From Dipetalonema caudispina (Eukaryota > Nematoda > Chromadorea > Rhabditida > Onchocercidae): a DNA stretch of 64,000 bases. Made by a program: the position numbers and the translations under genes. The DNA is taken from the NCBI GenBank assembly GCA_013365325.1, contig JABVXV010000244.1, forward strand, positions 1 to 64,000, read 5' to 3'. Positions 37,914-51,825 of this stretch are shown piece after piece. Under the pieces are notes generated by a model that saw only the letters and a list, made by a program, of their open reading frames with translations, did not search any database and was not told where the DNA came from. How positions within the stretch are numbered: the first letter of the stretch is position 1; the number at the start of each line of letters is the position of its first letter.

Positions 37914-38560
37914 AAGTAGTGATATATCCAGTTATACTTATGATACACAATTATCTAAAGTAACTTCAACTGCAGTTGCAATTACTCGACATAATATTAC
38001 TATCACAAGTATCAATGATCAACAACAATTAGGTTAACACTTATAATATACTGAAAAACTAACAAACTAAGTTAATTATAGTAGAATTTATCATTTATTA
38101 CACATTCTTTAAGCGATAGATTATACAACAAGCCATAAGTTCATCTTAGCAATGAAAAAATTTATTTTAAATATATTGCAAAGAATTACTTTACCATCTT
38201 ATAGGGTGAATTCCACTGTACAATCAGCAATTTTCATCCAAACAAAAATTGTACATTTCGTATGGTTCAATAATGAGCAGACAACATTTGTTCATTTTAG
38301 AATAATTTGTTTCTTATGTTCAAATATTGTGAGTGGGAGAAAGAAATGAAAAGAGAATGCAATTCTATAATTATTTCTAAATATCATAAGAGCTTAGAGT
38401 ATTTCAAGAATATTTCTGTAAAAGTTTCAAAAAACATCAACATTATTTGTTGCTTAAATGATGCGAAAAAAAAAAAAAAATTAGTCGATATGTTTGATAT
38501 TTTGTAGAACTTTTTTTTTTCTTAAACTTCTTTCTTTACCTTTCTTTTGTTAACTTTTCT

Positions 38561-38564
<4 letters not shown>

Positions 38565-38599
<35 letters not shown>
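38565..38599. repeat. Poly(T) tract of 35 bases
   Basis: Uninterrupted T homopolymer, the longest in the window. Its exact length in an assembly is likely to be unreliable. Confidence 0.9.
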
Positions 38600-40235
38600 C
38601 ATACTATTTTTAGTGATCATTTTCGTGTGATTACATTCACAAATATATTTGAAGAAAAGTAGTGTTAATTTCAGTTCACATATGAAAAATTTTTTCAATA
38701 AAAGAATATGGTGAAATTTCTACAAATAAATATAGAATGATATATTTTAAAATATTTACTGCTAAACAATATTTTTCTTCAACATTCTCTCTAATTGATA
38801 CTTTTTCGCTTATTTTGTAACGCAACGATGTCACTTGTTATAAGGTAAGGAAACTTCGGAAATTGTTTTCAAATAATCATCATCTAAAATAATATTGAAA
38901 ATAAAAATATGAGCTTTAATTGCTATGAAATATTTGATTGAATCATCATTCAATGACATTCAACATGCATCACATCTAATAAACATTAAGAAGAAGGCTT
39001 TTTTTTTTCTTCTCTAATTCCTTTCTTTTTTTTAAATTTCATTTGCCTCTGTCTGATGAGAGGAATACATTACATTCCTATTATATCTTACCTTTAACAT
39101 TCATCTTTCAAAAGTTAGGAAGCTAATATTTAGTTATTGAAGGATAACAGTCTGAAATACAAACAAATATTGTGGGAAAATTTTGAAAAGATCAGAATTT
39201 TACTTCTTAATTTTTTTGATTCCTTATATTATTCATTATTTGAAATGCTTCTTCTCATCTTTTTCATTCCATTAACCAGCCAAATTTTTCCGTCTATTCC
39301 CTAAATTTGAAATCAAGGATTATCCGTAAACGCTATAGGAATGCGCATTTTCTTCATAGAGTAAGTTAGACTTATGGAAATGAAAAGTGACTTATTCAAA
39401 AAATATTAATAAATAATTAGAGTAAAAATAACACACAATCATTATTTAGAAAATATAATACAAAAAGTTAACACATATAGGAATTTTAGCCTTAGCTAAA
39501 ACCAATAATAACATGAATAAAATACCAAATATCAATCGTTTTAAAATTAATGAAAATCAGTGATCCATTTAAGGAAGTGATTCAAGTAGCATTACTAGGG
39601 AATTTTAAATAGTTCCGTAGTTTAATTTATGTTAAAAAAATTAAATTCAAATATTGGTAGATATCAAAATCGATCATAAATGAATTCATCGGAAGTTTTT
39701 GATGCACTAACCTTTAGTTCAAATCCATCTACATCTTCTTTCACTTGCTATTCTATTCTATCTAATCTTACTCTCTAACATTCTCAATCTCAAAATTATG
39801 CATCTATTTCATAATCTCTTCATCACTAATTATCATCAAAAAGTGTCCTCTCTTCCTTGCTTCCTATATATTATGTCTCAATAAAAGCTTCTTTATTAAT
39901 AGAACGATGGGTTGGTCATTGGGATGTCAATCTGAGACATCTGAGATACGGAAGTATGTCTTCATGAAATATTGGGAAAAGGCGCAAAATTGATTTAATT
40001 ATTATTAATAAATTTAAACGAAAATATTCATTTCTTTAATTTTTCTATTCTAAATATTAACTATTATTACTTAGTTAAATTCTATTTTCAATTAACAAAT
40101 TTCACTTTCTTATTTTAAATCTGATATTATTTTCTATATCTCATTTCTTGATCTATAAAAAAAATTAATTTTCTGTTAGTTTTAAACTCTTTTTGATAAC
40201 ACTTTCTATTTGTGTAATAATGATTGATACATTTT

Positions 40236-40237
40236 AG
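40236..40237 (+). promoter_or_regulatory. Candidate spliced-leader acceptor for TPRKB
   Basis: ACATTTTAG precedes the ATG at 40251 by 13 nt. The sequence fits a nematode 3' splice site and there is no compatible upstream coding exon, so it is read as a trans-splice acceptor. Confidence 0.45.
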
Positions 40238-40250
40238 GGGAAAGAAGAGG

Positions 40251-42550
40251 ATGAAATCAGGCACCTCTCGATTGTTCGAACTTCAACCAGATCCATACGA
40301 TGTTTCGCAGAAACGTTTTTTTCGGGTTTGTTTATTTATCGATGTAAAGAATGCTTCCGAACTGAGACAAGCACTGATGGATGGATCAATTGATGCCGCT
40401 TTGATCAGAGCTGAACTGGTAAGATCAGACAAATCAATATTGAGCTAGAATTTGATGATCAAATCAATTCGGTGTAACGAAATTTAGAAAGTTAGGCGCA
40501 AGCATGTACTATAAAAATTTGTGCTGACTCAAAAAATAACCTGTTTTCGTCATAAACTGATGAATGAATAAATTAATGGAGGGGAAACAGAGCCAATAAA
40601 GTCCTTTCCACCCATAATATTTTGGTAATCAGCAAAATCTATTGAAGCACTTTTTACCAGAAATAATCAAAGTTGTTTCAGTGTACGAAAATTTTACTAA
40701 TAGATGCAATATAAGAACAGAGGAAGCTTAATTTATTGCATTCGTAGGTTGTTTAGTTGCTAATCTCATTGTTGAGCTGATTCTGTTATCTCGTGAATAA
40801 TTATTCAATTCCTTCATCGGTCTCCTTATATCCCGTAGTTCGTTGTCGATGTCGTTGCTACTGGTGAACTCGCTCTGGTAGACTCATATTCCTCCTTCAG
40901 TACTGACTAAGCTGCTTTACATAAATTTTTCGCCTTATTAATCCAACCGCTTCATGTCATGGTCATGGCGGTTGACCTCTGTTTCTCTTTGATGGAAACG
41001 CTTAATGATTGTTTTTTCTGTTAGCCCTTTGCCCTTCACTGCCTAAATAAGAACGAATAATATAATTTGTATTCAAAACGAAATATGTGCAATGTACTGT
41101 GTACCCATATCAAGGACGTGGTTCCCGATTGACCTTTTTGTAGTTTATATAGACAGATTCTATAAGTGTTTGTTAAGTTCAACAACCAAATATGAGCCAT
41201 TGTGCTTTCTTACTAATTGAAATTAACTTTCACATCAAAAATTTATGAAATTTAAAAGCTCTGTTGCATAACAGGTATCATGAATATTTCATTTTGTTTA
41301 TTAATTATCGATCGACATTTTTGTGATCTGATGCAATATTTTTTTCCACTCGTATTACTAAAAGGATAGAACTTAGCTGAGGAAATGAAATTTCTTGTTT
41401 CATCCGTCAACATTACTCTTTTGAAACCGGACGTTTATTTAGATTTTGGAAGTTTTCATGCTTTTGGCAGCAGCAAATAAGGCTGTTCATCAAGCCGCGC
41501 ATAATCGACTTTCAACGCGAACGCTTCATGCTGAATTGATATACTCACTATCGCCTAACCGGAATGTAAGTTGTTGTCTTGTTGCATTTTCTCAAAATGA
41601 TTTGTTTCAACCATCTTTTTTATGTTTGTTCTAATTAAAATATAGAGAGTCACCAATTTCAATATCGTTGCTTTTTTTACGATTAAGCCAGTAGGAAGAT
41701 AAATAAAAACTGTAGGTTGGGACTTATAAAGTGATTTTTTTTAATTCCGAATTTATACAGAATTTCTCTTTTGCATTGTTTTAAATCGTCTATCTGTTGG
41801 TGGAGATGTTGTGAATTTTTTTGCGTGAAAAACCCCGCTGTATTATCCTTGTATATTGTTTAGTCCAAAAGTAATCCGAAAACCGATGATGATATTTATA
41901 GATATTAGAATCATTGTTAACATTTGGTATTGCGGAAGAAAGTCGTAATGTTTTGGTTGGTATTTTTGATGACGAAAATGGTGAGAAACTGGTTAAAGTG
42001 GCAAAGAAAATTAATGGTAAGCCAGTCCCGATGACTCTACTACCTCAAATGGCCGACTACGAGCGTATTAAAAAGGTTTGACGGAGATTTGAAAGTTTTA
42101 TATTAAAATTGTTTTTTGGCAACACTCGATGCTCTTAGGCTGTTTCTTGGGGAGTTTCTATGCATTCAGATAACAGCAGAGGTTGATTTTCATTTTCAGT
42201 AATTTGTACTAGTAACATATCTTCAAGTCGAAGAAAGGAGTTTAAATAACGCATAGGAAATTGAATCGGTTTCTTGAGTCATTGTAAATTTCCCTACCCT
42301 GTCTTGAAATGTTACTGCTGGGATGGGAGAGATGATATTTGTTTTTAATAACTGTTATTGCTGAACGCAAATGGAGAACTGTTGTCAAAACTTGGAAGAC
42401 CAACTTCCATCATTATTTCGTGACTTAACATTTTCAAAAGGAACAAAAGATGAAATTTTTCAGATATACAAAGTGAAGGAATCCGAATATAATGACGAGA
42501 CAATAAGTGACGCAATTATAACCCGAATCGCTACCAAAGATTGTGTTTAA
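40251..42550 (+). CDS. TPRKB: TPRKB/CGI121, KEOPS complex subunit, 4 exons, 183 aa
   Basis: Member of the CGI121/TPRKB family, which binds the kinase Bud32/PRPK within KEOPS, the complex that makes N6-threonylcarbamoyladenosine (t6A37) in tRNAs. Exons: 40251-40418, 41443-41565, 41902-42075, 42464-42550, all in phase 0, total 552 nt. Family landmarks: LFIDVKNASELRQALMDG and SIDAALI (human [24 protein letters not shown]); LLAAANKAVH (human ILVAANKAVH); then RTLHAELIYSLSPN (human RTLSTEIIFNLSPN); then ILESLLTFGIAEES. Length is close to human (175 aa). The open frame extends upstream of 40251 through a splice-acceptor-like AG, so the ATG at 40251 is preferred as start. The C-terminal exon (IYKVKESEYN..., ending TKDCV) resembles the human end (TKDVL). 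Confidence 0.93.
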
Positions 42551-43569
42551 AATGCACCGTTTCCTGTTTATTGTACACTTCTTCAATCCGTTTCAAAACT
42601 ATAGTTGACAAATCGCTGTGGATCGAGTTGTCGTTTTTGCTTCAAATTTATAATGGTTTTGATAAAAGCTTTTCTTTTCACAGCCAAATGTTAGCTCTTT
42701 TACTTGTAGTGTTAGTTTTTGTCTAGTATTTGTTTCTTACATATCAGTTGTGATATTATATAAAGTGATTGAGAAAGGTTAGATCAAATTTAAAAATTCA
42801 GGAATTTAAAAAAATTATAGAACTGCGAACGCATTTTAAATAACCGTTCTCTGAAATTCTCTCATTGTTCCACAGACTATTTAACTCGATGGAATTTGAA
42901 AATTGGCACAGTTGAGATAAATTATTTAGAATCCGTTGTCCTTCCGGTGTCTCTTCACTAAAGCTCTTTTGCAGTTAGAGTTTTAGGGGTGTTTCAAGCA
43001 TAAGCTGAAATTTTTTTAATCGTTAAAGGCAATTATTAAAATATTATTGTGAAGAGTAGTTTATTATCTCAGCTGAATGCATGTTTTGATATTAACACTT
43101 TTATGAATATGATTTTTTCAAAAGATTTCTCTATCAGTCTTAGCATATTTCTCTTCCGTTTATCAAGTTTTAACTTCAAAGGAGAAAAGGATTTGGAATT
43201 GAGTTGGTGTTTAATGCAAATTGATAGACTTTACAAAATGTCGTTTGCAAATACCTTTCGTCGTCATAATTTCATTATTTTGACTGAATCGTTTAGATGA
43301 TGAAATAAGAAAAATTGTCGTGTTATTTAGAATGTATAGTATTAATGATGATTTTTAGCAAGCTCCCTTACCCCCCTGTCACCAACTCGATTGCACCTAT
43401 CGGTCGACCAAATCATTTGTTGTATGAAAGTTGTTCTGTTGCTAACGCGTAATTGTTTTTCTCTAGATATGTTAAACGCAATATTTTGACTTTATAAGTC
43501 GTAATACGTTTTCACTATTTTATTTTGCGCAATCTCATTTTCACGATATTCAAAATTATCTGTGATTTT

Positions 43570-44035
43570 TCAATTTTCTCTCCTTTCATTTTTGATTTGT
43601 AAACTATGCTCTCTCTCTCACACATTATCTTCTTTTCTCCAGTTACAAATACAATACTCAAGAAAATTCACATCAATAATGATTTTGTACATTTTTTCCC
43701 ATTTTGCTATTTGTTAGTATTATGTTAAATGTTATACGGTAAATTTGGTGTAGTCAAAGTATTAAGGCCACTCTGAATTCAACCTTTTTATGGTTTCCCG
43801 AATCATTGAACAATATCCAAGATTTGCTTTAGCTTTACTGTTTTTGCAACATCTATACTATCCCTTGTGGGTGTTTGTATTTATAATAAATATTTCTCTC
43901 AACACTTTCTCCGTTTGACTTTTCATTTTTCGCATACCCTCTCTCACTGCATTACTTCCTTCTCCAATTGCAAATACAATATTCAAAAAAAAAAGGAGAA
44001 AAACGCATCAATCATGATAATTTTCATGTATGTTA
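43570..44035. repeat. Diverged local duplication, two copies
   Basis: The segments at about 43570-43695 and 43921-44035 share, in order, a TTTTCATTTTT block, a CTCTCTCTCAC block, a CTTCTTTTCTCCAGTTACAAA-like block (second copy CTTCCTTCTCCAATTGCAAA), ACAATACTCAA / ACAATATTCAA, and CACATCAATAATGAT / CGCATCAATCATGAT. This reads as an old direct duplication with a spacing of about 330-350 bp, now diverged by substitutions and small indels. No coding content is seen. Confidence 0.6.
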
Positions 44036-46576
44036 TAGAACTAAACACCTTCTAATGCACTGTTTTTCTGCATTTCAGATCCAAAAATTCTAATTGGAAG
44101 TGGTAGACTTTCGAAGTGAGAATACCGGGACTACTCAAATATTTGGTGGTACATTAAGTCTCAATGTGAACAAGCTATGTTCCACCTAATATGATCACTT
44201 CTACTACCCATTTAATTGAAGTTTTCTTTGATTTGTTTACAGTGATCAAGCGAACATTCCTGATTCTTTTACGCATCTGCCATACCACTAGTTTAAATTC
44301 ATTTTATGCCGATTCTTAAAAGTGATTGCTGTTCTAGCAATGCGATTAAATCATTGAAAAATTGTCACCATTTTCATCACATAAATTTTAACCAAAAAGT
44401 TACAAAATTCACAAATAATTCCACATATGATTACACTATTCAATTATGAAATAATAAATAATCCATCTTCAATTCTCATCAATTACTTTATGTCAAATTC
44501 TAAATGATTTAAATCAACTGAAACTTAATGCATTGAAAGAAGACATGTTAAAATGTAAAAAATATTTAATGACAATACATTTTTTTTTTTTAAGATGTCC
44601 CAGGTGGCATAAAATCTTGTCTTTATGAAAAAAAAAAAAAAGAAAAAGGTAGAAAAACACAGGATTCTTTATATTGTACATTTATCACTATAAAAATGAT
44701 GATTATATAATAATTAGCTCAGCATAATCATTTAATTACTAATAATTGAGATATAAAATGTATTTATCGTCTTTTCTATATCTATCCACAGCGATATATT
44801 ATAGTTAGCTATCTAAGAATGATTTTTTTTTTTTCACCCAAATGATATCTTCAATTTTTATTACTTTACAATAACAACATATTTTTTCCTTTCTTCTTTT
44901 AAAATTTTAATTTAACAAAGAATATATTTATTCATGATGAATTTTTTTTTTTCCATAAAAAAAAAAAATGCTTGTAAATGTTAGCTACAACATTTTGACA
45001 GTTTGTTATTTTGCTTCAGTTCATTTCTTTGATTAACGCAACTACTCTGATAGTTTTGAGTAGATTTTACAGTATAGGTTAACTACGTATGCATTATTTA
45101 AGCTGATATTTGCAGATCAACGATAAACGGTAAAGTTTTGATGAAATGAATGAACTAAAACACTGTTATGCAAATTATATAAGAATATTAAAGTCAAATA
45201 GTTTAATGAAAATATATAAAATCTTCTTATCATTTCAATGAGTATTCTTGGCACTCAATTCATTTAACAATAATGTATACAAAAGTGAACACTAATATCG
45301 CAAAATTTTTCTCTACCTGAGTTTTTTTTCACTATCGTAACTATGATTGGTCTTGAAATAATTTTCTAATGCTTTGATATTAATTAAATAAGTTGAAATA
45401 AATTTCTTAAAATAAATTGTAAGAACGTTTTAATGCATTGAAACTATTTGAAAATATTATTTGATTTGTTAAGATTCAATTGAAAGTACAATTTTTATTA
45501 TATCAATGAATATTTTTAGCTATTTACTTTGTGACAGCTTGCTTAAACATGTTATCGACCAAATGTGTTGCTTGCAAATTCTTACTGATATCTTAATAAC
45601 TGTAAAAAGAGCTATAATGTTGCAGAAATTTTTGCTCTATTGAAATTCTTTGAACTTTTATAAATGAAAAAATATCAATAAATTTTCAAAAGATTTTTAA
45701 AATTTCACTAAAATAAAACAACTCTTACACAAAAGCTGTATTGATTTTAATATATATGTAATTCTTATTTTGTTGCACTATGTAAGCTAAAAATATTTTT
45801 ACATTTTCAATTTTAAACCAAATTTTAACTGCAATATATAATTTTCGATTTCACTGCAATACAAATGTAACAAACTTCTTACGCTTATTTTCGGTACCTT
45901 TTGAAGTTTATATTTTATTTATCATCGACAAAAAGCGCAATGATAAGAAAAAATAATCAAGTAATTGTTACGACCGGTTCTTTTTTTCTTTTTACAAAAA
46001 CATTTATATTTCTTAGCATACTTCAACCATTAATGTTAATATACTTCAAAAATAAAATACAGCAAAACTTTCTTCTTTTTATGCTATTTCAAAACATATC
46101 AAAAAATTACAGCGAAACTATTCTGAAATAAAAAAAAAATCGAACTGCTATTTTACCTATATTTTCTACCAAATAATGTTCAACAGTAATTGACTTTTTA
46201 TGTTTTTTTTTTTTTTCTTAGATATTGATGATTCATATAATTTCAGGTGAATAACCCGGATATTCTACTCTTGTGATGTTAAAATTAAAATTAAGATTAG
46301 ATGTATAATTAAGTAGAATACCTGAATATGCTTTACCAGTGCCGAATTATATAGTTTTTTTTTTTTATATATATCTGTCCTTACATCTACATTCAAAAAT
46401 AAATTATTAATTGATTTTTAAAATTCATATAAGAAAATTATTCTCTTCGATATTTCATTCTATTCTAAAAGATGTACATGCTAAGAATTGGTTGTTTTTA
46501 AAAAAATTGGTTAAAATCAGTCGAAGTGCGTAAGTAGATGATTTACAATATAATTTAATAATTATATATCATTTTT

Positions 46577-46578
46577 AG
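46577..46578 (+). promoter_or_regulatory. Candidate spliced-leader acceptor for acid phosphatase
   Basis: ATTTTTAG lies 6 nt before the ATG at 46585. No upstream coding exon is seen, so this is read as a trans-splice acceptor. Confidence 0.45.
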
Positions 46579-46584
46579 ATTACA

Positions 46585-49500
46585 ATGTACAGTATTCAAT
46601 TGATAATTATTGTTGCAGTTCTATTATTATTAGTAGCAAGCAATGAGCTTTTGTTTCTTCAAGCGGTAATTTATTGTTTATTGAAATATTTTTAAAATGA
46701 ATTTAACTATTAAATTTTAAAAAATTTCATGATACTATAGAAGGATTGTATTTAATTCAAGGAAACAGTTCTATTCTTACTACATTGCTTGATTATTTTA
46801 GAATTTAGAATTTATAATCACAATTGGCTTAAGCAAATAATTTTTTTTTTTTTTGAAATCAATTAAAAAATACAAAAATATTTATGAAACTATTTGATAG
46901 TTCTGTTGAGTTAACAATATATTTTTACTTCCATTTATTTGTATTGAACATTCCGAAATTCAACCAAATCATTTTTCCCACTGTTATTTTTATTTATTGC
47001 TTCACTGTCATAAATTGTTGAAAATCCTTTAAGATTTGGAGACATGGTGATCGTTCACCTATAGAATCATGCAAAGGTTATCCAATACAAACACAACGTT
47101 GGCCTCAAGGAAAAGGACAACTTACAACGGTCAGTCATATTATCAAGGAACTGATAATAACTTTACCGTTCTTTTTTAATTATATTAACCTTACTTTAAT
47201 CAATTGTATATATCGAAAAGAGAAAGAGAAGAGAAATTCAAAAATGTAAAAAAATTCCTCCACGGTGAAAATTGATAAAAATTCTGTTGGCTTTTCGGTT
47301 TAATGCAAAAAAAAAAAAAAAAAAAACACAAAAATTATCTCTTTCTTTCTTTGCAAGCAATTAAAAGTAAGAAGTTTGGATCAAAGTTAATTAGAAAGAA
47401 AAAAGATAACGGATGAAAATGAACTAAAGAAGAGAAATTGATCATATTAGATTAAAATCATTGTAATAATATATTAGCAATTCTGATGAAATAAATTTAA
47501 TTTTACAGGAAGGAATGATGCAACAGGTCAAATTAGGCAAAATTATTTACAATCGTTACGTCAATTCACTTAATTTTCTCAGTCCATATTACGATTCACG
47601 TCAGGTATTGTTTTAAAGTTTGACGTATCGTTTGTACTACTTGAGAAATATTTTGGATTAGATTCTTATTGGAAGAAAGTAGTTCTTAAAGTTCTCGAGG
47701 TACTTATTTTTTTTTTTTGAAAAATAAAGGGAATAAAAGAGAAATAAATGAAATTCAACAATCATTATTAGAATATAAAATATCACACCATTATAACTAT
47801 TCTCAGTAGTATAACTTTAAGAAGAATATTAATTAATTAAGTAATATTCAAATTATGTTTCCATTTTCTGGAAGGAATTGTTGAGTAGTATATAAATTTT
47901 ATTTGGAAAATCAAATTATATCTTTTATTTCAGATATATGTACGTTCAACGGATGTGAATAGAACTTTAATGAGTGCTGTAGCAAATTTTATTGGCTTTT
48001 ACAATAATCCATCTCTAAATGAACGTATTGGTATCGATTTCCCGAATATAACAGAATGGCCATACGGTTTTATTGCTGTTCCGGTACATACCGTTGTTGA
48101 TGAAACCGATTATGTTAGCATTTTTTGTTGTATTTCTTATCATTTTAATCGTCTAAATTTGAAATGATGAAATTTATGAAATTAAGAATTATTGAACAAA
48201 AAAAAAAAAAGAAAATTTCGTGATAAAAATTTTCTTCCACTAAATTTCCTTCAAAAAAAAAAAATTTTTAATTTTTAAATTTCAATAAGCAAATAACAAC
48301 AGAGAGAGAGAGAGAGAGAGGGAGAGGAAAAAAAAGGGAATATAATTAAAATTTCAGATAGGAAATCCTGATGCAAATTGTCCACGACAAGATTGGTTAT
48401 TAGAAATAATGCAACGAACACCTGAATGGAAAAATTTAACAAAAAATTATATGGTAAAAATGTATGAAAAATAATTATTATTAAGGAAACTACTATGGAA
48501 TATATTTTATTTTATTCATAAATTATTAAATTTTCTGATCTTCTCTTTTTTTTTTCTTTTTTAAATAATTTAAGATCAATATGAGTGTATGATAAAAATT
48601 CTATAAATTAGATAAAATTTAGAATAATTATGAAATTTCCAGAAAATTTTAAAAGAACTGGAAGTAATATGCAAACAATCATTAGCATTCAAGGATGTAT
48701 GGTATTGTGTAGATACATTTTATTGCGAGGTTTGTTAACAAGTTCATTATGCAAATTTTTATTATTCTTAATTTAAAAAAACTTTCAAATAATTTTTTGG
48801 TATAAAAAGCGAGAAAATATTTTAAGGAAAACTACTTTACTATTCCAACAGATCATGTGGATATTTATCATTATGACTAATTATGCTGATAATTATCATG
48901 ATTTATTAATCCATAATTTTTAACTCAAAATTTCAGTAATATGGTTTACAAAATTTCTAATGTTATACATCTTAATATATCTAAAATATTTAATGTTTGC
49001 AAACGAATTCTTTTGTTGTAAAAGTATTATAACTTACCTACTGCTTTGATTAGTAATTTCAACCACTTTTTTTTTTTTTTTTTTTTAATCATTAGCACTA
49101 CTTTTTTGCTCATTATCTTTCTCTTACTTAAAATTTTCCATTAAATTATCATTTTATACTTTCATGCATGAATCATTGGATCTAAATTTTAATTGATTTC
49201 AGTCAAAAGTAAACAATTTGCAGAAAATGCATTCATTCAATATACCTGTTCATGATATTTTATACGATCAATTGGAACAACTAAATAATGCAATTCAAAA
49301 TTATGAAAATGGTTTAAGTAAGTGATGTCGCATGAAAATTTTGTAATTGCTTAAAAATTTATACAAAAGAGAAAAAAAAAAAAACTTCTTGCAAGGAATG
49401 ATCAAAATTATAAATTGTAGATTTACAACCATATGAGGGAATCGATTTTAAGCATGAAATTGGAAAAATTCGAGGTGGTAGTATCCTTTGGTCAATATTA

Positions 49501-51825
49501 AATCATTTCGACTTGAAGGTTAAAATAATTATCTGTGCGTAATCCAATTTCCATTTTTCAATAACTTAAGTATTGAGTTAATGTAGAATTTAACTTCATT
49601 TCTAAACGTACATAATTTATATCCCAACATTCTGGTATTTCGTCTTCCTTTTGAATTACAGCTAAATTGCTTGAAGCCGGAAAATGACGGAAATCTGGAT
49701 TGCGCATGGATGAAAGATCTTAAGTATTATGCTTATTCAGCGGTAAGTAAAATTCCCATAATTTCAATTTCTATGCTGTATTAAAATTAAGAAATATTCA
49801 AGCCAGAAATTTTCATCTCTTAAAATCAATTGTTCGATTACTTTCATTCTGAGAATAAAACAGTATCTCAGCCGGATAGATCAGTATTACTCTTCATGTA
49901 AGTGTGATAAATTCGAATTATTTGCTGTTTTCCATTACTGTTTTGTCGCATTTTTATTTGAACTTACATCACATTTGAACTCATATTGACCCTCTAAGTT
50001 TTAACTTTAAATGTCACTTTTCGTCATCCAATACAAACTTATCTCTACGATAATAATGAATCTCCGATTTGAAAAAAGCAATAAATCAGATAATTCGATC
50101 TGTAAATAATCGTAGAGTTTTTTTTTTCGGTGAACTTTTCGAATTTCTTCAAATGCTATGGACAATATCAGCCGAAATTTTTCTGCAGAAAAAAGAAAAA
50201 AAAAGGAGAATCCTTTTCATAGAGATGATTAATTTGAGAAAACTTCTCAATCCGAGGAAAAGATATGTAGAAGAAAATTAATAAGTGTTGTAATTGAGAA
50301 TGAACAATAAAAGTTAGAAGTGATTGAAACTGATCAAAAAGAGAAAATAATTGAATAAGATAAAGAAAAAGATGAAGTAGGAAATTCTTTCTTGGTTTTT
50401 ATAAAAAATATCAAGAAGTGGTCTTTATTTTAAATTTGTGATCAAGAATGAAATTATTTCCTAAATTATTTCCATTACATCTATCCATATCAGTTTCTCT
50501 GATTACTAGTCATCAAAAATTAATTTACTAAAGTCATGACCTCTCATCAATAACTTGAACTTAGAATTTAATTTATAATCTCTTGTAAATAATCTCAAAA
50601 ATTGCTTACTTAATATGCATTTGAAAAAATTGATAAAATCATTCATAAGCGAAATTTTTCATGGTACCATCAATCAAACAATCTATTGAAAATTTCCGGA
50701 AATAAAATCAGATTTTCTGGCATTTTGAAATTTATAAGTATTAAACGGTTTTTTCCATAGAATTTAACATGTTATTTTTACAGCACGATACAACATTAGC
50801 AGCATTGATGTGTACATTAGACGCTAAACAAAAAATTCTGGTCAGTGGTGGATATCCAAAATATTCCGCTGCTTTATTATTTGAACTGTGGAATACCACA
50901 AATGGACCAGGATTGAAAGTATTATTGTTGAACATTTAAAATAAAGCTTGTAGAAATTTTTATGGAGCAAATTTTAAAGATACAATCATCAGATCGATGA
51001 TTTGTTTTTAAGATTAATTTTGAGAAAGGAAAGATCAAGGTAACTTATCATACATATATATATATGGTTACAATACAGTTAATGATTGTTTCGAGAGAAG
51101 TTATAAATTAAAGATGCAATTAATTTTGGTGTATTTCGAACTTGAAGCATATTCTAACATTACATGTTAGCTAAGGTTAATTTAGTTAACACAAAATTTC
51201 AGGTATATTATCATCGGAATTTTACGGAGGAACAATTAGAAGACGTTACTGATTTACTCGATCGTTAGTATCTGTTCATTATTTTCATAAATTTCATAGT
51301 GTTGCCATACCATTGTTTCTTCCTAATACCATCAATTCATGAAGCAATGCTTAGAGTTGAAAAAGAATTATCATCTTTTTAAGTAACTTGCATCTAAATT
51401 CATAATAAATTAATTGTCAATTCAATATATCCATCAGATTAGTTGTAATTTTGTATTTAGACTGCTCAGAAAACATGGATTCGAATGGTTTCTGCGATTA
51501 CAAGGAATTCCGCACAAGTGGAATTGTTTATTATCCTGGAAATGAAGATAAGGTTTGATTTTTCCAAAAAAGTTCCAATACATGATAGAATAAACTATGG
51601 GAAGGAACATTCTCTTAGAAATAGTAGAAATTGCAATTTGATTTCATTTGAAGACTTACTGAAGTCCAGTAATATTAAATAAAAATTTTATTGCAGCTAT
51701 GCCAGGATACAAAATCCAAGAGAACATCTTTCAATCCAGATCAATATGAAATAAAGGCAACTCCAACAGTAACAGTTGGGCTTGCTGTTCTGATTTTATC
51801 GCTTTCACGAGTTTTGATATTCTGA
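46585..51825 (+). CDS. Histidine acid phosphatase, membrane-anchored or secreted, 13 exons, 448 aa
   Basis: Histidine phosphatase superfamily clade 2, hydrolysing phosphate monoesters outside the cell or in the endomembrane lumen. Exons: 46585-46665, 47034-47129, 47509-47604, 47934-48113, 48358-48453, 48643-48729, 49203-49317, 49421-49518, 49662-49742, 50784-50918, 51203-51263, 51461-51552, 51697-51825; phases fit, 1347 nt. Residues 3-18 are a hydrophobic signal segment. The catalytic motif is IWRHGDRSP with nucleophile His31, Arg30 and Arg34; the proton-donor HD pair is His311-Asp312 (HDTTLAALM). N-glycosylation sequons include N100-R-T, N129-I-T and N177-L-T. Paired cysteines fit the disulfides of this family. 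The last exon ends in a hydrophobic stretch (about 430-448) reaching the C-terminus, which fits a short membrane anchor or a GPI signal. The architecture and length match nematode acid phosphatases. Substrate is unknown. Confidence 0.93.
48301..48320. repeat. (AG)n microsatellite in phosphatase intron
   Basis: Ten AG units in the intron before exon 5 of the acid phosphatase gene. Confidence 0.9.

Larger units (their letters stand above)
32429..40250. other. 7.8-kb intergenic region, no gene recognised
   Basis: The longest gene-free stretch of the window, between divergent mrps-21 and TPRKB. It is very AT-rich, with long homopolymers (T runs at 35402-35427 and 38565-38599). All open frames here are at or below 79 codons with no domain or intron pattern. 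It contains an internal telomere-type repeat at 37885-37913 and a somewhat GC-richer stretch with nested complementary segments at 34680-34935. It must also hold the promoters of both flanking genes, which cannot be located. No tRNA, SL RNA, 5S or snRNA sequence was recognised. Confidence 0.6.
42551..46584. other. 4-kb intergenic region, no gene recognised
   Basis: AT-rich spacer between TPRKB and the acid phosphatase, both on the + strand. Open frames of 60-83 codons occur but none has a domain or phased introns. It contains a diverged local duplication (about 43570-43695 and 43921-44035). An inverted repeat GGATATTCTAC / GTAGAATACCT lies near 46257-46325, shortly before the phosphatase gene. 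Confidence 0.55.

Noticed and set aside
40224..40250. Upstream extension of TPRKB
   Set aside because: It runs through an acceptor-like TTTTAG and has no ATG. The ATG at 40251 fits a trans-spliced start.
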